Source of the DNA: Bog-756 sp049521915
Lineage (GTDB): Bacteria; Actinomycetota; Acidimicrobiia; Acidimicrobiales; RAAP-2
Reading direction: 5' to 3'
DNA length: 9,788 bases
NCBI GenBank assembly: GCA_049521915.1
Contig: JBEKOI010000144.1
Location: 1-9,788 of the forward strand
Both the position numbers and the translations under genes were made by a program. Below are positions 1 through 6,945 of the stretch, piece by piece. The notes below the pieces were generated by a model. The model did not search any database. It was not told the origin of the DNA and was given only the letters and a program-made list of their open reading frames with translations. Each line of letters opens with the position of its first letter. Position 1 is the stretch's first letter.

Positions 1-825
1 CCGGTCAACCGGGGCAAGGGGGCGGCGGTGAGAACCGGGGTGTCACACGCCCGCAGCACCTACACGGCCTACATGGACGCGGACATGGCCATCGACCCGC
101 GGGCGATCCCGAGGCTCGTCGACGGGTTGCGGGTCAACGACGTGGCCATCGGATCGCGGGCGCTGGCCGATTCGATGGTGGAGAGCTCGTATGCCATGCG
201 GTCGGTCATGGGCAGGCTCTTCAACAGCTGCGTCACCACCGGGACCGGTCTCGGCCTCAACGACACCCAGTGCGGCTTCAAGGCCTTCCACACCTCGGTC
301 GCCCGCCTCTTGTTCCACCTGGTCCGGATCGATCGGTTCGCCTTCGACGTCGAGGTGCTGGTCCAGGCCCACCGGCTCGGTCTCCGGATCACCGAGGTAC
401 CCGTCCAGTGGACCCACGTGCCCGGGAGCACGGTCCACCCGCTCCACGATTCGATCTCCATGCTGGCCGACGTCTCCTCCTCGAGGCTCGGGCTGCTGGC
501 CACCCCCGCAGTGCCCGGCGTCGTCGTGCGCGACCCCTCCGGCACCTCCGACCCGGGGGCACTGGCCGAGCGGGTCCGCTCCTTCGTGGCCGGCTCGACG
601 GAGGCAGGTCCGGCGGCCGTGGTGACGGACGGTCCGGCCGTGATCGTCCTCCTGCCCCTGGTCGACCCGGCCACGGTGGCCTCGGTCTGCGCCGCCCTCC
701 GGGCTGCGTTCGAATCGCCGACGGTGACCCGGATGGCCTTCACCGGTGACGCACTGGCTGGACTGGGCCCCCTGGCCGGCCGGCTCGGAGCGGGGCCCGG
801 CCCCGAGCCGAGGGTCGACCGCTAG
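1..825 (+). CDS. Family-2 glycosyltransferase, polyprenyl-phosphate sugar synthase type (5' end outside window)
   Basis: The frame is open from the first base, so the gene begins upstream; 274 codons are visible. The visible N-terminus reads NRGKGAAVRTG, a classic segment of DPM1/ALG5/GtrB-like GT2 enzymes that normally lies about 70 residues into the protein. It is followed by the DAD metal/nucleotide-sugar motif (visible residues 26-28), GSR (51-53) and NDTQCGFKAF (87-96). Such enzymes transfer a sugar from a nucleotide donor to dolichyl- or polyprenyl-phosphate at the cytoplasmic membrane face. No membrane segment is visible. After about residue 165 there are roughly 100 more residues, rich in Ala, Gly, Pro and Val, that are not part of the usual catalytic domain. 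The TAG stop overlaps the stop of the converging membrane glycosyltransferase, which may use the lipid-linked product. Family is confident; sugar and acceptor are unknown. Confidence 0.9.
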   Translation, partial: PVNRGKGAAVRTGVSHARSTYTAYMDADMAIDPRAIPRLVDGLRVNDVAIGSRALADSMVESSYAMRSVMGRLFNSCVTTGTGLGLNDTQCGFKAFHTSVARLLFHLVRIDRFAFDVEVLVQAHRLGLRITEVPVQWTHVPGSTVHPLHDSISMLADVSSSRLGLLATPAVPGVVVRDPSGTSDPGALAERVRSFVAGSTEAGPAAVVTDGPAVIVLLPLVDPATVASVCAALRAAFESPTVTRMAFTGDALAGLGPLAGRLGAGPGPEPRVDR

Positions 826-2339
826 CCGCTGGGGACGGGGTCGGGGCTGTGGTCGGCCACGCTGACCTCATCCGGCTCGTCCGCCGGGACGGAGGTCGTG
901 GTGGCCTCCGCCTCCGGGTCGGACCCGGGGCCCGGGGCCCGGCGGGTGCCGACCGCTGCGGCCACCAGGATGAGGATACCGACCACGAGCAGGGTCCAGC
1001 CCACCGGGCCATGTCCGATGACCCACCACATCCCGGCCACGTCGGCGATGTGGTGCCGGATCAGGATGACGTCCCCCCAGATCGGTGAGGCAGAGAAATG
1101 GAAGTCGACCTGCGTGGCCCGCCCGGGGGAGGTGTTGGGGCCCTGGATGCCGAACAGGGCCCGCCAGTAGGGGTTGGCCGTCGCCCCCAGCCACTCCCCG
1201 TAGAAGAGGCGGACGGACAGGAAATTCACGAAGGCCGCCACCAGGGCCAGCACGACGGCCAGCGCCCGGACCAGGACACCGGTGATCCGGCGGCGGTCGG
1301 TGGCCTGCAGGACGGGGATGAGGGTCAAGGTGAGCACGGGTACCACGGGAAGGAGGAAACGGGGACCCCAGACGGACCCTGCGTCCCAGATACTCCACTT
1401 GGCGAAGAGGAGGATCCTCGGGACGACCAGGAGGAGGCACAGGACCCCGAAGCGACGGTTCCGCGCCCGGGCCGGGCCGACGAAGAGGAGCACCAGCCCG
1501 ACCACCCCGAGGATCGTCAGCGGGTTGAACAGGAACATCCCCTTCCCCGGGCTCAACAGCAGGCCATCGAGGCCGTGCCACAGGGGGGTCACGAAGCCCC
1601 CGCCGGGACCGTAGGTGCCGACCAGCACCTTGTGGAACCGGAGCTCGTTGTACCAACCGAGCAGGCCGAGGCTCACGGCCATCGGTCCGAGGACGAGCAC
1701 CAGTGTCCTCCGGGCGCGGATCACGGCCCACGGGACGAAGAAGGGTGCCGCCAGGAGCGCGACCCACACGCTGAACAACGAGTCGCTCCGGAACTGGGCC
1801 GCGCAGCCCGCGGCCACCCCGATCCACAGCGGGGCCATGGCGCGACCCTGACGCCAGCGGATGAAGCCCAGCATGATGACCAGGATGCACAGGGTCACCC
1901 CCGGCTCGCTCAACAGCTCCGTCGTGTACCACACCGCCATCGAGAAGAGGCCGTAGCCGACGGCGGCGATGAGCCCGTAGCAGGCGCGCCAGTCGAGGGC
2001 ACGGGCGATCAGATAGATCAGGACGACGCAGAGTGCCGTCAGGATGGGGTCGATCATCGAGGCCAGCGCGGGGAAGTTCCCGGTCCACTTCGAGAGCGCG
2101 TACGGCGGCACCGCCAGCAGGCTGACGGCGATGCCGTAGGGGGCGTACAGCGTGGTGACCGGAAATCCGCCGCCCGCCGAGGTCAGCGATCCGTGGTTGA
2201 CCAGGTTCTCGGTGACCCCCATCATGGCGTGGGTGTCGTAGACCTCGAGTTGGCCCTGGGTCACCCCGACATAGATACAGAGCACCCCGAAGAAGAGCGC
2301 CGACCCGATCCAGCGGTCGGACCACACGGATTGCCTCAT
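822..2339 (-). CDS. Multi-spanning GT-C type membrane glycosyltransferase
   Basis: About 505 residues with many hydrophobic segments, starting with one at roughly residues 11-29. An acidic motif EVYDTHAMM (Asp at about 35) sits in the first external loop, where GT-C enzymes place their catalytic Asp. Other family-like marks are SPGKGMFLFNP (from about 263) and WGPRFLLPVVP (from about 324), as in phospholipid-carrier-dependent (ArnT/PMT-like, GT39) glycosyltransferases. These use polyprenyl-phosphate sugars as donors on the outer membrane face. The last ~40 residues are a hydrophilic, Asp/Glu/Pro/Ser-rich tail. I chose ATG at 2339 because GGACAGG lies just upstream; an in-frame GTG at 2351 would add four residues. 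The gene converges on the GT2 gene with overlapping stops and diverges from the acyltransferase unit. Acceptor and sugar cannot be deduced. Confidence 0.85.
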   Translation of the reverse strand: MRQSVWSDRWIGSALFFGVLCIYVGVTQGQLEVYDTHAMMGVTENLVNHGSLTSAGGGFPVTTLYAPYGIAVSLLAVPPYALSKWTGNFPALASMIDPILTALCVVLIYLIARALDWRACYGLIAAVGYGLFSMAVWYTTELLSEPGVTLCILVIMLGFIRWRQGRAMAPLWIGVAAGCAAQFRSDSLFSVWVALLAAPFFVPWAVIRARRTLVLVLGPMAVSLGLLGWYNELRFHKVLVGTYGPGGGFVTPLWHGLDGLLLSPGKGMFLFNPLTILGVVGLVLLFVGPARARNRRFGVLCLLLVVPRILLFAKWSIWDAGSVWGPRFLLPVVPVLTLTLIPVLQATDRRRITGVLVRALAVVLALVAAFVNFLSVRLFYGEWLGATANPYWRALFGIQGPNTSPGRATQVDFHFSASPIWGDVILIRHHIADVAGMWWVIGHGPVGWTLLVVGILILVAAAVGTRRAPGPGSDPEAEATTTSVPADEPDEVSVADHSPDPVPSG

Positions 2340-2361
2340 CACCCTGTCCACGGCGCGCTGG

Positions 2362-2367
2362 ACTATG
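2362..2367 (-). promoter_or_regulatory. Possible -10 element for the GT-C gene
   Basis: On the minus strand these bases read CATAGT, matching the TATAAT consensus at four of six positions. Initiation about seven bases downstream would give a leader of roughly 16 bases before the ATG at 2339. No convincing -35 hexamer lies at the proper distance. The rest of the 2340-2577 divergent spacer shows no clear inverted repeat or operator. Confidence 0.25.
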
Positions 2368-2564
2368 ACGCGCGCCCGTGGACCGGGCTGGAGACTGCTC
2401 CCGCGTCCCGGTCCAGCTCCGACAGGGCACGGCCCGCCATCGTTGTCGGCGACCCGGCCACAGCCCGTGACCCGGCGCGGTTCGAGCTGTGCACGGACCA
2501 GAGCCTAACCACCCGGCTCGCACTCCGGGGGGCAGCGGCCCGAAAACGGGTGTCGCTGCGGCGG

Positions 2565-2570
2565 TACACT
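2565..2570 (+). promoter_or_regulatory. -10 element of a probable leaderless promoter
   Basis: TACACT fits the actinobacterial TAnnnT -10 pattern and ends seven bases before the GTG at 2578. Transcription starting at the usual distance would begin at or within a base or two of that GTG. No Shine-Dalgarno sequence precedes the GTG, which agrees with leaderless translation, common in actinobacteria. The -35 region (about 2542-2547, GAAAAC) is poor. Confidence 0.45.
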
Positions 2571-2577
2571 GCACCCG

Positions 2578-3621
2578 GTGAGCGCGGATCCCTCGGACAC
2601 GGCCCGGACGCCACCTCGACCGGCACGGCCGGAACGGGCTGCTCCCTCGGGCCGCCCCTTCGAAAGCGGGTCCGTCGACCTCGACGACAACCTGGACGGC
2701 GAGGATCCCCCCGCTCAGCAGGGCGCGGCGGGCACGACCGCCGACCGGGACGACATGGCCACCATCGACACGTCCGCGTCGATGTCCATCCTGCCCGTGG
2801 CCAGGCCTCGGACGGACGATGAGGTGCCCGACCCGGCCAGGCGATCCGACGTCGACGAATGGGGCCGCTCCGAGCACATGCGCTCGATCGTCCGGCGCCT
2901 CTACAACCCGGTGTACCGCTACTGGTTCCGCGTGGAGTGGGAAGGGCTGGAGAAGATCCCGCGACACGGAGGGGCCTTGCTGATTGCCAACCATGCCGGT
3001 GCCATCCCCTCGGACGCCCCGGCCATCATGCACGGCATCGAAGAGGAGCTGGGCCGACCGGTGTACGGCCTGGCCGACTACTTCTTCAGGACCATCCCGG
3101 TGGTGGGGACCATGTGGTCACGGACCGGGGGCGTACCCGCCCACCCCGACAACGCCTACCGGCTGCTGCACGACCAGCAGCAGTTGGCCCTTGTGTTCCC
3201 CGAGGGAACGAAGGCGACCTCGAAGACCTACTCGGACCGGTACCGACTCCGCCGATTCGGGCGGGGCGGGTTCGTGGAGATCGCCATGAAGGCGGGTGTG
3301 CCCATCGTCCCCATCGCCGTCATCGGGGCCGAGGAGTCGATGCCCATCCTCTTCCGGTTGAACACCGTGGCCCGAGTCCTCAACCTGCCGTACTTCCCGG
3401 TGACCGTCAATTCCCTACTCATGGGGCCGGTCGGTTACGTGACCTACTTCCCGGTCAAGATCAAGCTGCGCGTCCTCGATCCCGTCTCCTTCGACGTGGA
3501 ACCGGGTCTCGAGCGGTACTCGAGGAGCCGGGTGATGGATGAGGCCGAGAACATCCGGGCCAGGCTCCAGGACTCGATCCACGACATGCTGCGCGAGCGC
3601 CGCAGCATCTGGTTCGGCTGA
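2578..3621 (+). CDS. PlsC-like lysophospholipid acyltransferase family protein
   Basis: 347 residues from a GTG start. Residues 1-100 are hydrophilic, Pro/Asp/Arg-rich and probably disordered. The acyltransferase domain follows: NHAGAIPSDAP with His139 and Asp146, FPEGTK at 207-212, and VPIVPIAVIGAEE at 241-253. PlsC-type enzymes move an acyl group from acyl-CoA or acyl-ACP to a lysophospholipid or similar alcohol at the membrane. The His-to-Asp spacing is HX6D, longer than the canonical HX4D, so this is a divergent branch rather than an obvious PlsC. By recollection, mycobacterial Rv0502 is a related protein next to galE2. The gene is followed after three bases by an SDR, so the two are very likely cotranscribed. 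An alternative start is ATG at 2755 (residue 60), which would remove much of the low-complexity N-terminus. Acyl acceptor unknown. Confidence 0.88.
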   Translation: MSADPSDTARTPPRPARPERAAPSGRPFESGSVDLDDNLDGEDPPAQQGAAGTTADRDDMATIDTSASMSILPVARPRTDDEVPDPARRSDVDEWGRSEHMRSIVRRLYNPVYRYWFRVEWEGLEKIPRHGGALLIANHAGAIPSDAPAIMHGIEEELGRPVYGLADYFFRTIPVVGTMWSRTGGVPAHPDNAYRLLHDQQQLALVFPEGTKATSKTYSDRYRLRRFGRGGFVEIAMKAGVPIVPIAVIGAEESMPILFRLNTVARVLNLPYFPVTVNSLLMGPVGYVTYFPVKIKLRVLDPVSFDVEPGLERYSRSRVMDEAENIRARLQDSIHDMLRERRSIWFG

Positions 3622-3624
3622 GCC

Positions 3625-4671
3625 ATGGGGCGGCGCGTGTTGATCACCGGGCTCGACACCTTCTGGGGCGGTCGCATGGCCCAGGCCCTGGAGGCCAAGG
3701 CCGACATCGAGATGATCCTCGGCCTCGGGGCCAATGAGCCCCGGGTGCCCCTCGAGCGCACCGAATTCGTCCGCTCCGATCAGAAGTACTCGATCCTCAG
3801 CCGGATCGTGCGGGCCACCCAGGTCGACACCATCGTGCACACGTTTCTCGAGACCAACTCGGTCAACGTGTCCGCCCGGGCCCTGCACGAGATCAACGTC
3901 ATCGGGACCCTCAACCTGCTGGCCGCGGCCGGCTCGGCCGGGTCCTCGGTACGCCAGGTCGTGGTCAAGTCCTCGACCCACGTCTACGGCTCGGCGGAGA
4001 CGGACCCGGCCTGGTTCCGTGAGGAGGACACCCGCCAGAGCCCGGTCCGGACACGTGTCGAGCGGTCCCTCATCGAGGTCGAATCGCTCGTCCGCGACTT
4101 CACCGAGGACAACCCGCACCTGGTGGTCTCGGTGCTCCGGTTCGCCAATGTGCTGGGCACCGACATCATCACGCCGGTGAGCTACAACCTGCGTCGCCGG
4201 CTGCTGCCGTGCATCGCCGGCTTCGATCCGCTGGTCCAATTCATCGAAGAGGACGATGTGGTCCGCGCCCTTGAATACGTCACCAGCCACCAGGTCCCCG
4301 GGGTGTTCAACGTGGCCGGCTCGGGCAAGCTGACGTGGAGCGAGGTGGCGTCCATCTGCAACGGCTACCTGCTGCCCCTGCCACCGTTTCGGCCACGGGC
4401 CTTCGTGGCCCCGTTGCGCCGGATCGGGGCCGTCCAGTTCCCACCGGAGGTGGAGGGCCTGACCCGCTATGGCCGTGGTGTCGACACCTCCCGCCTGATG
4501 GGAGCCGGGTTCGAGTACCGCTACACCAGTGCCGGTGCCGTGGAGAGCTTCGCCCGGGCCAACAACCTGCGCCGGGCCACCGGCTCGGGCGAGCCGCTCT
4601 ACCGCTATGAACAGGACGTCGAGCAGTTCTTCCGCCACTCCCCCGCCGTGGTGCGCGGCATCGACGGCTGA
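3625..4671 (+). CDS. Extended-SDR / NAD-dependent epimerase-dehydratase family protein lacking YxxxK
   Basis: 348 residues. The N-terminal Rossmann start is RVLITGLDTFWGGR (4-17), a variant of the TGxxGxxG dinucleotide loop. SDR landmarks follow: VDTIVH (67-72), NVIGTLNLL (91-99), VVKSSTHVYG (113-122) and LRFANVLG (171-178). Where YxxxK would lie, the sequence is VRTRVERSLIEVE (about 141-153), with neither Tyr nor Lys, so ordinary epimerase or dehydrogenase chemistry is doubtful. From memory, mycobacterial GalE2 (Rv0501) has a closely similar layout (STSEVYGS, FNIG, a C-terminal YGR..DT segment) and also lacks the pair, which would make the loss a family trait rather than decay. The ATG lies three bases after the acyltransferase stop with no strong Shine-Dalgarno site, suggesting translational coupling. 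The name galE2 is not transferred, because function is unproven. It may be a lipid- or sugar-related NAD(P)-binding protein. Confidence 0.85.
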   Translation: MGRRVLITGLDTFWGGRMAQALEAKADIEMILGLGANEPRVPLERTEFVRSDQKYSILSRIVRATQVDTIVHTFLETNSVNVSARALHEINVIGTLNLLAAAGSAGSSVRQVVVKSSTHVYGSAETDPAWFREEDTRQSPVRTRVERSLIEVESLVRDFTEDNPHLVVSVLRFANVLGTDIITPVSYNLRRRLLPCIAGFDPLVQFIEEDDVVRALEYVTSHQVPGVFNVAGSGKLTWSEVASICNGYLLPLPPFRPRAFVAPLRRIGAVQFPPEVEGLTRYGRGVDTSRLMGAGFEYRYTSAGAVESFARANNLRRATGSGEPLYRYEQDVEQFFRHSPAVVRGIDG

Positions 4672-4702
4672 ACGGGCCGGGGCTCGTCGGTCCTGCAGCC
4701 GC

Positions 4703-6148
4703 TCACTCGGGCTTCGGGGTGGCCTCGACGATGAACTGGTAGCCGAACATGGTCGGCCACAGGGAGAGCAGCACGTGGTCCACCAGCCGTAGCCACTGCG
4801 CCTTGCCCCCCTCCACGCCGAGGGCATCGAGGGGCAGACCCACCGGCTCGAGCCGTCGGACGACGAATCCCTGGCGCTCGATCAGCTTGCGGATGCTCCG
4901 GCGGGTGAAGAACCTCAGGTGGGTCGAGTCGAGGATCCCCCGTTGGTCGTAGTCGAACATCCCGAGCGTGGAACGGAAACGCGGGTACCAGTGGGCGATG
5001 TTGGGGACGCAGAAGATGGCTGTGCCCTCCGGCGCCAGCAGGGTGCGGACCTGCCGCATCAGCGCCCCCGGGTTCACGAGATGCTCGAGCACGTCGGCAG
5101 CCAGCACCATGTCGAACCCGGTGCCCACCTCGGACGGAACCCCTTCGTTGAGGTCGGCCCGGTAGAACGCATCGGTGCGGCCCTCCACCCCGGCGATCTC
5201 GTTGAGATCGACGCCCGTCACATGGTGGCCCATGGCCCGCAGGCGCTCGGACAACAGCCCGCTGGAACATCCGAGGTCGAGGATCCTGCCCGGTGGCCGG
5301 GACTTGAGAAGGGTCGAGATGCGGCCGTGCGAGCTGTCCTCGCTGGGCTTGAGCTGGTACTCCTCGTTGAGAGCGATGCGGCTCCCGTCCCCGAAGCCGG
5401 CCTTCTGCAGCCGGTAGGCGACCACGTCCTTGGTGACGTCGGCGGCGTAGCCCATGCCGTCGACGTAGCAGATCTCGTCGCCGTAGTAGGTGGGAATGGG
5501 AACCTCGGCGATCCGCATCCCGGCATCGTGGAGCTGGATGATGATCTGGGTGTCGAAGTTGAATCCGTCAGAATTCCGCTCGAAGGGGAGCTGCTTGAGG
5601 GCGGCCACCGAGTAGGCGCGGTACCCGGAGTGGAACTCGGTCAGTTCGGTCCCGAGGGCCGCATTCTCCAGGCGGGACAGGATCCGGTTCCCCACATACT
5701 TGTAGAGCGGCATGCCACCCCTGCGAGCGGCGCCCTTGATCATGATCCGGGAGCCGAACACGGCGTCGGCCTCCCCGGCCAACAGCGGGGCCACGATCTC
5801 GGGCAGCGATTCGGGCGCGTACTGCCCGTCGCCGTGGAGCATGACCACGATGTCGAGGCCGTGCTCGATGGCCAGGTCGTAACCGGCCTTCTGATTGCCG
5901 CCGTAGCCCAGGTTGGTGGGCTGCCTGATCAGGGTGATGGGCAGGTCCGAGACCTGCTGGTAGCCGAGGCCCACCAGATAGGTCGAGTCCTGGCTGTGAT
6001 CGTCGCTGACGATGACCTCTTCGATGTCCGAACGGATCTCCACCGGGATGCGGTCGAGCACCTTGGCCAGCGTCGTCGCCGCGTTGTAGGCCACGACGAG
6101 AATCCCGATCCTCTTCTTTGCTCCAGACGTCACGTCCGATCCCCCCAT
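4703..6148 (-). CDS. Bifunctional glycosyltransferase (GT2) / class I SAM-dependent methyltransferase
   Basis: 481 residues with two catalytic domains in one frame. Residues ~12-235 are a GT2 domain: VVAYN (18-22), SDDHSQDST (48-56), GYGGNQKAGY (81-90), HGDGQY (105-110, DXD-like), GSR (132-134) and FHSGYRAYS (172-180). Residues ~270-450 are a class I methyltransferase: motif I ILDLGCSSG (289-297), acidic VDLNE (313-317), ADVLEHL (351-357) and LRFFTRRSIRKLI (411-423). It probably transfers a sugar, perhaps to a lipid carrier, and methylates a sugar or lipid intermediate; the substrate is unknown. No membrane segment is evident. The start is ATG at 6148; an in-frame GTG at 6133 is a real alternative because a run of six G lies just upstream of it. 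The gene converges on the SDR gene with only 31 bases between stops and no clear terminator there. Such fusions are known as a protein family. Confidence 0.92.
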   Translation of the reverse strand: MGGSDVTSGAKKRIGILVVAYNAATTLAKVLDRIPVEIRSDIEEVIVSDDHSQDSTYLVGLGYQQVSDLPITLIRQPTNLGYGGNQKAGYDLAIEHGLDIVVMLHGDGQYAPESLPEIVAPLLAGEADAVFGSRIMIKGAARRGGMPLYKYVGNRILSRLENAALGTELTEFHSGYRAYSVAALKQLPFERNSDGFNFDTQIIIQLHDAGMRIAEVPIPTYYGDEICYVDGMGYAADVTKDVVAYRLQKAGFGDGSRIALNEEYQLKPSEDSSHGRISTLLKSRPPGRILDLGCSSGLLSERLRAMGHHVTGVDLNEIAGVEGRTDAFYRADLNEGVPSEVGTGFDMVLAADVLEHLVNPGALMRQVRTLLAPEGTAIFCVPNIAHWYPRFRSTLGMFDYDQRGILDSTHLRFFTRRSIRKLIERQGFVVRRLEPVGLPLDALGVEGGKAQWLRLVDHVLLSLWPTMFGYQFIVEATPKPE

Positions 6149-6171
6149 TTTCCACGAACGACCTGCCCTCT

Positions 6172-6200
6172 AGCGTATTCGGCAATTCGTCCCAGGGAAA
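6172..6200 (-). promoter_or_regulatory. Candidate promoter for the GT2-methyltransferase gene
   Basis: On the minus strand a TACGCT -10 (6172-6177, TAnnnT pattern) is preceded at about 17 bases by TTTCCC (6195-6200), a weak -35. Predicted initiation near 6165 would give a leader of about 17 bases before the ATG at 6148. It lies directly after the terminator candidate at 6203-6220, which suits a separate transcription unit. Confidence 0.35.
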
Positions 6201-6220
6201 GACCGGAGGGCCACCTCCGG
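6198..6220 (-). terminator. Candidate intrinsic terminator downstream of the acetyltransferase
   Basis: On the minus strand a perfect 7-bp stem, CCGGAGG and CCTCCGG, encloses the four-base loop TGGC (6203-6220) and is followed at once by TCTTT. The stem is strong but the T-tract is short, as is usual in GC-rich actinobacteria. It lies about 100 bases after the acetyltransferase stop and before the next minus-strand gene. Confidence 0.45.
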
Positions 6221-6318
6221 GCCCGGACAGGGCAGAGGACCGACCAGCTCCAGACGTCCCGGGCCTCGACCGGGCTACCCCCTGGCGGGCAGATTTGCGC
6301 AGGTCACAGGGCCGACGA

Positions 6319-6945
6319 TCAGTCGTTCCCGATCCACCTGGGCACCAACTGACGGCGCTGGACGGCCCACTCCTCGACGGTCATGGCGTAACGGACGTGA
6401 TCCTCCCATTCGCCGTTGATCTCCAGAAATCCGAGCGCCACCCCTTCGGACCTCATCCCCAGCTTCTCGACCACCCGCCGGCTGGGCCGGTTGCGAGGGA
6501 TGATGGCCACCTCGATCCGATGCAGCCGGAGCGTCTCGAATGCGAATTTCAGGACCACGACCACCGCTTCGGGGATCAGTCCCTGGCCGGCCGCCTCCTT
6601 GTCGATCCAGTAGCCGATGGATCCGTTCTGGAACGGGCCCCGTTGGATGGACGACAAGGTCACCTCACCCACGAACCGGCCCTCGAAGAAGATGCCGAAC
6701 CCGAATCCGCTGCCAAGCTGGCGTTCACGCTCCCGCATGCCGCAGCGGGCGGCAAAGCTGGCCGAGTCCTCGGGGGCCAGGGGTGCCCCCTTGGACCGCG
6801 GCTCCCATGGGACGAGCCAGTCGCGGCAGCGGTCCCGGACCTCGAACCACGCCTCGTAGTCGCTGTCGACCAGGGTGACGAGGCGGACCCGGAGCCCGGA
6901 GAGCTCGAGTGAACGGACAACCGGTGTGGGGGTATGGCGGATCAT
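6319..6945 (-). CDS. GNAT family N-acetyltransferase, RimJ/RimL type
   Basis: 208 residues, the normal size for this family. GNAT features are visible: a FVGEVTLSSI strand (91-100), the acetyl-CoA-binding motif A region IGYWIDKEAAGQGLIPEAV (110-128), the RimJ/RimL-typical LHRIEVAIIPRNRPSRRVVEKLGM (141-164), and a C-terminal WEDHVRYAMTVEEW (180-193). RimJ-type enzymes acetylate N-terminal amino groups of ribosomal or other proteins using acetyl-CoA, but many relatives act on small molecules, so the substrate is uncertain. The frame stays open far upstream (to about 7911), but that part is Arg/Pro/Gly-rich shadow sequence; ATG at 6945 opens the recognisable domain. A GAGG about 15 bases upstream is better placed for an out-of-frame ATG at 6956, so initiation is not clear-cut. 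Its link to the glycan genes is unclear; it looks like a separate transcription unit. Confidence 0.88.
   Translation of the reverse strand: MIRHTPTPVVRSLELSGLRVRLVTLVDSDYEAWFEVRDRCRDWLVPWEPRSKGAPLAPEDSASFAARCGMRERERQLGSGFGFGIFFEGRFVGEVTLSSIQRGPFQNGSIGYWIDKEAAGQGLIPEAVVVVLKFAFETLRLHRIEVAIIPRNRPSRRVVEKLGMRSEGVALGFLEINGEWEDHVRYAMTVEEWAVQRRQLVPRWIGND

Noticed and set aside
1098..2822. Long plus-strand open frame of 574 codons
   Set aside because: It is antisense to the GT-C gene, with Gln/Glu/Asp/His/Pro-rich low-complexity translation, as expected opposite a GC-rich membrane protein gene.
868..3033. Long minus-strand open frame of 721 codons
   Set aside because: It is Arg/Pro/Gly/His-rich, has no domain, runs in another frame over the GT-C gene and crosses the divergent promoter region into the opposite-strand acyltransferase.
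4672..4702. Possible terminator between the SDR and fusion genes
   Set aside because: Only a 4-bp GGCT/AGCC pairing with a large loop is visible and there is no T-tract, too weak to call.
3415..4827. Minus-strand open frame of 470 codons
   Set aside because: It lies antisense to the acyltransferase and SDR genes, whose translated motifs are clear; its own translation shows no family features.
4919..6352. Plus-strand open frame of 477 codons
   Set aside because: It is antisense to the GT2-methyltransferase fusion and is rich in His, Asp, Val and Gly without motifs.
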